NCBI GenBank assembly: GCA_041398565.1
Contig: JAWKUN010000002.1
Coordinates: 1,364,001 to 1,428,000 of the forward strand
Length of the DNA: 64,000 bases
Reading direction: 5' to 3'
From: DATGPD01 sp041398565
GTDB taxonomy: Bacteria > Planctomycetota > UBA1135 > UBA2386
Under the pieces are notes generated by a model. That model did not search any database. It was not told where the DNA came from and worked only from the letters and a program-made list of their open reading frames with translations. This document shows positions 58,294 through 64,000 of the stretch, piece after piece (position 1 is the stretch's first letter; each line of letters starts with the position of its first letter). The translations under genes were made by a program, and so were the position numbers.

Positions 58294-61200
58294 TCATGAG
58301 TCGCCCAAGGCGGCGCCGCACATGCGGCACCTGCGCGACTCGCTCGGCACGAGGCTGCGGCAGGCGTGGCAGCGCACGAAGACGAGTTCGACGGCTTGGC
58401 CCGAATCGCCAGCACGTACGGGCTTGCCGCGCGGCGGTTCGATCTCCTGCTCGATTCGCCTGGCCTCGCGTTCGGCTCGGCGCGCCTGGTCGACCTTCGT
58501 CTTGATCTGACGGTAGCGGAGGTAGTGCAGGTTGGCGGCGATGTTGTCGGTGTTGCTGTACACGTAGGAAAGGAAGAACTCGGTGATCGAGGACTGCAGG
58601 TGCCGCAGCGCGAACATCAGGCGGACCACGAGCGTCTTGCGGTGGCCGTTCTCGGCCTCGAACGCCTCCCACCACTGGCGGGCGCTCCCCGTGGTGTTGG
58701 CCCAGTCGAGCTTGCCGCGGAGGTCGGCGATTTCGCTGTCGAGGTCGGCGCCGCTCGTCGCCGTGCGGTTGTCCCAGGCGATGGTGTCCTCGACCGGGTC
58801 GAAGGGGTCGCCCACCGGGAGAGCCAGGATCGCCTCTCCCTTCTTCTTCGCTTCCTCCTGTTTGCGAAGGCGAGTGTAGTCGTGGTACTGGAAGACCGCG
58901 TCGATGTCGTCGCAGCCGGCGTCGACGAAGGCGCGGTGCAGCTCCGGCAGAGTGCTCTGGCGTGCGGCCAGGCGCTCCAGGGTCTTCAGGACCTCCGGCC
59001 GCGGTCGACCATTGCAGAAAGCCTCCCACCACTGGGCGACGATCTTCGGCAGGTCGCCCGCGGCGACCTCGGCCATTCGCTCGGCGAGGCGCTCTTCGAT
59101 CTCGCTCGCCGACAGCTCCGCGTACTTCGAGTAGACGAACGGCCGCGCCTTGCGCGCCGTCGCTTGCTGCTCGATCCGATCGAACACGGCGAAGTCGAGG
59201 CGCTCCACTCGTTCGACCCGCCGCGGGTCGTCGTCGGGGAGGTCGCGCATCGCGGGGTAGCCGTTCTCGGCCAACCAAGCCGCGATCTTCTCGAACTGGG
59301 TCTTCTTGTAGGCCGGCGGACCGCTCTGGTAGGTGAGCCGTGCGGCCTCGTGGGCGAAGTGCTCGGCGCTCTCGCGCGTGCCCTCTGCGTGGTGCAGCAA
59401 GGCGAGCGTCTCGAAGACATCCGCCTGCGCCGATTGGTTGTCGTCGCGCTTCGCCGGCAGCAGGAGTTCGTACAGGAGCTGGCGCGCTCGCGCGAGTTCG
59501 CCGGTCCGGACCAGGGCTTCGGCGAGACCGCAGCTGGCTTGCGCCTCGGTCCAGACCATGCCGAGCCGGCGCGAATCGCGCCGCGCTTCGTCGAGGTCGG
59601 CGATCGCACCCGCGAGATCTCCTTGGCGCAGCTTGGCGATGCCGAGCTGCTTGCGTGCGACGACGCTGGCCGAAGGTCGGTGCTCTTCGGTCGCCGCCGC
59701 CAGGAATCTCTCGGCGTGGTCTTGGGCGTCGCCGTGGCGCCCCTCCTGGAAAGCCAGCCAGGCTTCGAACATCGGGCGGTCGAGGGAGCTGTCCTCGACG
59801 GTCAGGTAGGCTCGGACCGCGCGCTGCGCGTGCGGCGACCGTGACTCGACGAGGCCGTAGCAGAGGTAGAGCAGGTTGCCCGACAGGTCGTCTCCGCCGA
59901 GCGCGACGCCTTCCATCCCGGCCTCGAGGGCTTCGAGCTGTTGCCCGCGCGCCATGCACGTGAACTGCACCTGCTTGAGAATGCCGCCGCGCTGCCGTTG
60001 CGGTAGCCCGGTCAAGCTGGCGAACGGCGCGAGGATCTCGGCGGCCTCCCGGACGCGACCAGCGTGGATCAGGATCCCACCGAAGGTGGTCGCGATCTCG
60101 GCGGCGACCGCCGGTTCGGGGTGCCACTCGGGCGGCGACCGGCCGGCGACGAAGCGATCGAACCACTCGGCCAGGCGACCGTAGTCGCCGACGCGCACCG
60201 ACACGCGCGCGAACAGGAAGTCGAGGACCTGCCAGGCCTCTACCAGGTCGCCGGCTCCCAACACGAAGTCGAAGTAGTGCTCGGCGGCCTCGAGGACGGC
60301 GTCCGAGGTCTCCTTGCGCGCCTTCTCGTAGTCGCTGCGGAAGGTGATGCTCAGGCTGCGATTGACCGCGACGCGCTCGTCGTCGCGCAGCAGCGTCCAC
60401 ACGCGTCCACGCACCAGCGGGTGCAGGTCGATGCGCTGGGTGGTGTGGTCGAAGCCGATCAAGTCGCGTTCCCGCAGGTCGGACAGGGCCAAGTCGAAGG
60501 CGGACAGCGAGGCGAAGACCTTGCCTTCGCCGACCAGTTCCTCGAGCAGCGCCCGCATCGGCAGCGGGCCGCGCGCGGCGGCGAGCCGGTTGAGGATCTG
60601 GTTGGCGGACGGCGCCACGCCCTCGAGGGCGTACTCGAGCACGTGGTGGTTCCTGCTCTCGAGCTGGTCTTGCAGAGACCAGGGGTCGAAGTTCTCGTGC
60701 TCGGCCAACCACAGGTCGAGATCGTGGTCGTGCGGGCGGTCCTTCTTGATGCGGCCGGCGAGCTTGCTGAGCAGGAGCGCGTAGCCCGAGCAGCCCTCGA
60801 CCAGGCGACGCAACGCCGAATCCGGGCCGCGGACGTCGAGGGCGCGCAGCAGGGCCGCACCGTCGTCGATGTCCAGCATCTTCATCGGATGGGCGAAGAC
60901 CCCGCCGATGCAGGTGTCCCCGTGCTGGAGCGTGACCGGGAGAAGGCGCGTCGTGATGAGGATCTTCGACGCGCGGCAGCCGCACAGGCAGCGCAGGAAC
61001 CGATCGGCGCGGCCGTCCTGGCTCTCGCGCAGGGCGCGCCGGCGCAGCCGTTGCATCACCGACTCGTCGCGGCCGTCGACGCCGGCTGCCGACGCCACGA
61101 TCGCCGCGTCTGCCTCGTCGCGACCGGCGCCCGCGGTGAACTGATTGTCGGAAGCCTCGTCGAGTTCGGCCTCGTCCCGCCGCTGTGCGTCGAGACGGGA

Positions 61201-62142
61201 GTAGCCGATGAGGATGCGTTCCAGGCCATCGAGAACGACGACGCACCGCCGGCGGTCGAGGTGGTCGAGCACCTCTTCCTGCAGGGCATCGATCCCCTCG
61301 CTCGGCAGGGCCGCGGTCAGGCTGTCGAGAGGCCGCTGCAGGAGGAACGCGGCGAGCCGCAGCAGGAAGTCCTGGAAGGTGGCGCCGGTCTCGTAGAAGC
61401 TGAACCAGACGACGGCTTCCACCGCTGCGTCGGTCTCGACTTCGGTGCGCAGCCAGTGCCAGGCCAGCGCGCTCTTGCCCGTGCCGCCGTAGGCGACGAT
61501 GGCGAGCACGGGGCAGCCGTGCGCTTCGTTGCCGCCTTGCCACCAACCTCGGAGGAGCTCGCGGTCGGCGTTGCGTCCGACGAGCGTCTGCGTCGCCATG
61601 AGCGAGTAGCGACCGAAGACGAAGCGGCGCTGGCACGTCGGGGCTGGCGGCTCCGTGGGAGCTTCGCGCGCCGAGGCGATGTCCTTGCTCAGGCGCTCGT
61701 ACACGATGAACGCGAGGTCGCGGGCGCCGGTGAACGGGGCGCAGACGTGGCCCTGCTCCAGGTCGGTCAGGGCCTTCAGCAGCCGGCGGGCATCGTCACT
61801 GATGTCGAACATCTGGCCCGCGGAGTAGGGGCAGGCCTCGGCCTGTTCGGACATGTTGGGGACGAGGGCGAGGATCGGCCGGCCCCTCTGTCGTGCGGTG
61901 TCGTACTCGGTTTCGGTGATCGTCTTGCCGTTGGCCAAGCGCGAGCCGAGATCCGGGCTCCAGATGAAGATGAACAGGTCGCAGAGCGCGACCTGGGTGA
62001 GGCACGCCTCGAGCGGCGGCTTGGTGCCAGGTCCCCACCGCTCCATGCACAGCAGCTCGCAGCCCTTGTCGGTGCACACGTCGATGACCGCTTGGCGGAA
62101 GGCCTGGGTCTGCTGCGAGGCGCTGCTCAGGAAGATCCGCAT
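58294..62142 (-). CDS. DUF4062-STAND NTPase-TPR protein with C-terminal zinc ribbon
   Basis: A 1282-residue protein. The ATG at 62140-62142 (MRIFLSSASQQTQAFRQAV) begins a recognisable DUF4062 domain (to about residue 120), a Rossmann/TIR-like fold found on STAND proteins. An NB-ARC-like NTPase follows: Walker A AYGGTGKSAL (217-226), Walker B VVVLDGLERIL (near 300), and KILITTRLLP as sensor. Winged-helix-like and helical regions run to about 600, and the C-terminal half is a long TPR array. The last 30 residues hold a zinc ribbon (CHAC and CRMC). The gene is convergent to the TIR-NACHT gene and 84 bases from it. Predicted intracellular immune sensor or regulator of cell death; no effector other than the DUF4062 domain is visible. 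Confidence 0.88.
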   Translation of the reverse strand: MRIFLSSASQQTQAFRQAVIDVCTDKGCELLCMERWGPGTKPPLEACLTQVALCDLFIFIWSPDLGSRLANGKTITETEYDTARQRGRPILALVPNMSEQAEACPYSAGQMFDISDDARRLLKALTDLEQGHVCAPFTGARDLAFIVYERLSKDIASAREAPTEPPAPTCQRRFVFGRYSLMATQTLVGRNADRELLRGWWQGGNEAHGCPVLAIVAYGGTGKSALAWHWLRTEVETDAAVEAVVWFSFYETGATFQDFLLRLAAFLLQRPLDSLTAALPSEGIDALQEEVLDHLDRRRCVVVLDGLERILIGYSRLDAQRRDEAELDEASDNQFTAGAGRDEADAAIVASAAGVDGRDESVMQRLRRRALRESQDGRADRFLRCLCGCRASKILITTRLLPVTLQHGDTCIGGVFAHPMKMLDIDDGAALLRALDVRGPDSALRRLVEGCSGYALLLSKLAGRIKKDRPHDHDLDLWLAEHENFDPWSLQDQLESRNHHVLEYALEGVAPSANQILNRLAAARGPLPMRALLEELVGEGKVFASLSAFDLALSDLRERDLIGFDHTTQRIDLHPLVRGRVWTLLRDDERVAVNRSLSITFRSDYEKARKETSDAVLEAAEHYFDFVLGAGDLVEAWQVLDFLFARVSVRVGDYGRLAEWFDRFVAGRSPPEWHPEPAVAAEIATTFGGILIHAGRVREAAEILAPFASLTGLPQRQRGGILKQVQFTCMARGQQLEALEAGMEGVALGGDDLSGNLLYLCYGLVESRSPHAQRAVRAYLTVEDSSLDRPMFEAWLAFQEGRHGDAQDHAERFLAAATEEHRPSASVVARKQLGIAKLRQGDLAGAIADLDEARRDSRRLGMVWTEAQASCGLAEALVRTGELARARQLLYELLLPAKRDDNQSAQADVFETLALLHHAEGTRESAEHFAHEAARLTYQSGPPAYKKTQFEKIAAWLAENGYPAMRDLPDDDPRRVERVERLDFAVFDRIEQQATARKARPFVYSKYAELSASEIEERLAERMAEVAAGDLPKIVAQWWEAFCNGRPRPEVLKTLERLAARQSTLPELHRAFVDAGCDDIDAVFQYHDYTRLRKQEEAKKKGEAILALPVGDPFDPVEDTIAWDNRTATSGADLDSEIADLRGKLDWANTTGSARQWWEAFEAENGHRKTLVVRLMFALRHLQSSITEFFLSYVYSNTDNIAANLHYLRYRQIKTKVDQARRAEREARRIEQEIEPPRGKPVRAGDSGQAVELVFVRCHACRSLVPSESRRCRMCGAALGDS

Positions 62143-62379
62143 CGCGTGCGCGCGTGGTGGCGTTGTGGAGGACGGCAGAGAGGCGTGGGGTCGGCCGCGG
62201 GATCGTTCGCTCCCGTGGCTCGTGCCGGGCGGCAGTGTATCCGTCGAGCCGCGCGGCAGCCGCACGGGTCGAGAGCGTGCATGGCCGTGGGTGCATGCAC
62301 GGTGGTGGGCGCGCCGAGCAACGCCGATGGCCATGGCGTCTCGCACCCGTGCCGCCGGCCGCGCCGGCGTCGTTCGTGC

Positions 62380-63735
62380 TCAGCCCGCCGCGGCCTGGGC
62401 CAGCGGCGCCTCCACCGTCGTGGCGAACCAGGACGTCGGCGTCGCGCGCGCTTGGCGCGCTTCCTCGATCATCCGCAGGTTTGCGAGCGTCGACTCTGCC
62501 ATCCAGCCCTTGGGCTGGCACGCCAGCGCGTCGGCGAGGGCGTCGGCCGCCGCGTCGCGGTCGCCGGCCAGGAATCCCAGCTCGAGCAGCGTGGCGTGGT
62601 CCCAGTAGTCGGCGGCGTCCTTCTGCGCCGTGCGCCGCTGCACCGCGTAGCGCACCACCGGCAGCAGGTCGGTGCGGCGCGGGTCGGGTGGCTCGGCGAT
62701 CTCCATCAGGGTGAGCACGTTGATGCCGGGGTAGGCGTCGCGGAAGTCGGCCTCGAAGCCCGCCAGGTAGGCGTCGATGGCGCGGCGCAGGGCACCGCGC
62801 GCCTCGTCGCTGCGGCCGGCGTCGCGTGCGCGCAGGTAGCGGTCCTTGTACACGCGCCCGAGGATGCCGTTGGTCTCGCTGGCGGTGCCACGGTCGTGGA
62901 TGAGCTCGCGCAGCACCCGTTCGGCCTCGGTCGAGCCCGGCTCCTGTCGGTTGAGCGCCAGCGCCAGCTGCTCGCGCACCAGCACCGTGCGCTGCAGCGC
63001 CGGATCGAGGTCGCCGACGAACGCGATCATCTCCGGCCACGCCTTGACGTCGCGCAGCGCCAGCATCAGGTCGACGAGCAGGCCGGACTCGTCGTCGTGC
63101 AGCGGGCCGAGCGAGCGGCGGAACGCCATCAGGCCGTCCTTGCCGCCCTTGCGTGCCGCGTCGAGCTCGGCGCGGCGGCTCTGCGCGTAGTCGACGCGCT
63201 TGCTGAACACGTCGGTCTTGAGCCGGCTGATGTCGGGTGGACGCATGCCGTCGAGAAGCTGGAACAGCGGGCTGTCCACCTGGGCGCTGGTCGCCGCCGC
63301 CAGCGCTTCTTGCACCGCGGCGCGCGCGCCGGCGGCGTCCGCCAGGCGCCGGCGCCGGTCGAGTCCGTAGGGCACGCCGCGCCACATGCCGAGGTCGAAC
63401 GGCAGGCGTGTGCCGTCGACGAAGGTGGCCACCGTGCTGTACTCGCGGCAGGCGTGGCGCAGGCCGAGCTCGTAGTACACGTTGGCGTTCTCCACCGTGA
63501 GATCGACCAGCGCGAAGCGGCACAGCACCAGGCGCTCGAACATCGCCTTGTGGATGATGCCGCCCACCATTTCGCGGTCGGCGCGCAAGGGCTCGAGCCC
63601 GGCAGCGCGGATCGCCGGCTCGTGCAGGTTGGCGTACAGCGCGTCGAAGTCGATCTCGCCGTGCGGCGTGCTCTTCCTGCCGTAGGGGATGATGACGAAG
63701 CACAGGCCGAGCGGCCGGCTGGCGGGATCGGTCAT
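62380..63735 (-). CDS. TRAFs-binding (DUF4071-like) protein with N-terminal nucleotide-related domain
   Basis: A 451-residue protein. It starts with LCFVIIPYGRKSTPHGEIDFDAL, then PAIRAAGLEPLRADREMVGGIIHKAMFE and LVLCRFALVDLTVENANVYYELGLRHACR: a Rossmann-like domain (about 10-125), related in pattern to TIR/nucleoside-deoxyribosyltransferase-type folds, that is common in conflict systems. Residues 160-400 resemble the MAP3K TRAFs-binding domain (DUF4071), a TPR-like helical array. The gene lies 237 bases from the DUF4062-STAND gene on the same strand and is probably regulated with it. A signalling enzyme acting on a nucleotide, coupled to a TPR scaffold, is the most likely role; the activity is not shown. 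Confidence 0.85.
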   Translation of the reverse strand: MTDPASRPLGLCFVIIPYGRKSTPHGEIDFDALYANLHEPAIRAAGLEPLRADREMVGGIIHKAMFERLVLCRFALVDLTVENANVYYELGLRHACREYSTVATFVDGTRLPFDLGMWRGVPYGLDRRRRLADAAGARAAVQEALAAATSAQVDSPLFQLLDGMRPPDISRLKTDVFSKRVDYAQSRRAELDAARKGGKDGLMAFRRSLGPLHDDESGLLVDLMLALRDVKAWPEMIAFVGDLDPALQRTVLVREQLALALNRQEPGSTEAERVLRELIHDRGTASETNGILGRVYKDRYLRARDAGRSDEARGALRRAIDAYLAGFEADFRDAYPGINVLTLMEIAEPPDPRRTDLLPVVRYAVQRRTAQKDAADYWDHATLLELGFLAGDRDAAADALADALACQPKGWMAESTLANLRMIEEARQARATPTSWFATTVEAPLAQAAAG

Positions 63736-63766
63736 GCTCGCACCATAGACCGGCGCGTGCGCCGCG

Positions 63767-64000
63767 TCACAGGTCGCGCGCCGAGCCGAGCAGCACCGAC
63801 CACTCGTAGGCTTCGAGCAGCGCCATCTCGGCCGCTTCGCCCACGACCCGCTCGACGTCGGGCAGGGGTGTCCCGCTGGGCAACTTGGCCGCCAGCGCGG
63901 CGAACTCGCGCGCCATGCGTCCCGAGCGCGTCGACACGCGCGCGAACTCGCGCGCGGTCAGCAAGAAGAGCGCGTTGGTGGCGACGGCGGGCAGGACCGT
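63767..64000 (-). CDS. C-terminal fragment of a membrane protein, possibly SLATT-type (continues outside window)
   Basis: The frame is open to the window end; 77 residues are visible. It begins within a hydrophobic stretch (VLPAVATNALFLL), then a helix with EFARVSTRSGRMAREFAAL, and ends EMALLEAYEWSVLLGSARDL. One membrane helix followed by a cytoplasmic helical pair that ends with a Trp-containing segment is the pattern of SLATT (SMODS/SLOG-associating 2TM) pore-forming effectors. With so little sequence the family is a guess, supported by the neighbourhood. Stop codon at 63767-63769. Confidence 0.55.
   Translation of the reverse strand, partial: TVLPAVATNALFLLTAREFARVSTRSGRMAREFAALAAKLPSGTPLPDVERVVGEAAEMALLEAYEWSVLLGSARDL

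Noticed and set aside
58284..58307. Short direct repeat CATGAGTCGCC occurring twice near the end of the DUF4062 gene
   Set aside because: Only two 11-base copies, spaced one next to the other and overlapping the stop codon; too little to call a functional element.

Overview
The window is about 70 percent GC and its genes are tightly packed. No rRNA or tRNA gene is visible, so placement rests on gene content: ECF sigma factors paired with membrane Ser/Thr kinases carrying TPRs, a sigma factor fused to a membrane anchor, many large secreted proteins (FG-GAP, RHS, PKD, beta-propeller) and TIR/STAND NTPases. This mix fits Planctomycetota. That assignment is inference.

Layout. 1-1071: tail of a secreted protein. 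1103-2470 (minus): degenerate beta-lactamase-fold exported protein. 2585-17129 (minus): the metabolic centrepiece, an 11-12 gene, almost entirely translationally coupled operon: hemerythrin-like protein, 2-oxoacid:ferredoxin oxidoreductase (gamma-alpha fusion and beta), a PFOR-like ferredoxin protein, rnfB, a second larger PFOR-like ferredoxin protein, rnfC, rnfD, rnfG, rnfE, rnfA and a tiny Cys-rich membrane protein. The arrangement suggests that electrons from 2-oxoacid oxidation are handed to the ion-pumping Rnf complex by dedicated proteins that look like pyruvate:ferredoxin oxidoreductase but lack its thiamine-diphosphate site.

17479-25904 (plus): a subtilisin-PKD protease and a 1981-residue RHS protein. 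25991-44397: regulation and surface biology, with an ECF sigma factor fused to a transmembrane helix and carboxypeptidase-regulatory-like domains, a zinc-finger methyltransferase, two ECF/kinase-TPR pairs, three secreted proteins, a Cys/Met-metabolism PLP enzyme and a Tat-exported aldo/keto reductase bracketed by 50-bp direct repeats.

44460-48744 (minus): a MacAB-type export operon. 48886-55005: a glycosyltransferase, an HDOD protein, a polysaccharide flippase with a GT2 enzyme, and a lipoprotein. 55430-64000: an immunity/conflict-type island with a TIR-NACHT-FGE protein, a DUF4062-STAND-TPR-zinc-ribbon protein, a TRAFs-binding (DUF4071-like) protein and the end of a possible SLATT-type membrane protein.

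The two regions most likely to hold undescribed biology are the oxidoreductase/PFOR-like/Rnf operon and the NTPase island at the right end. All family assignments come from reading motifs; no database search was possible.
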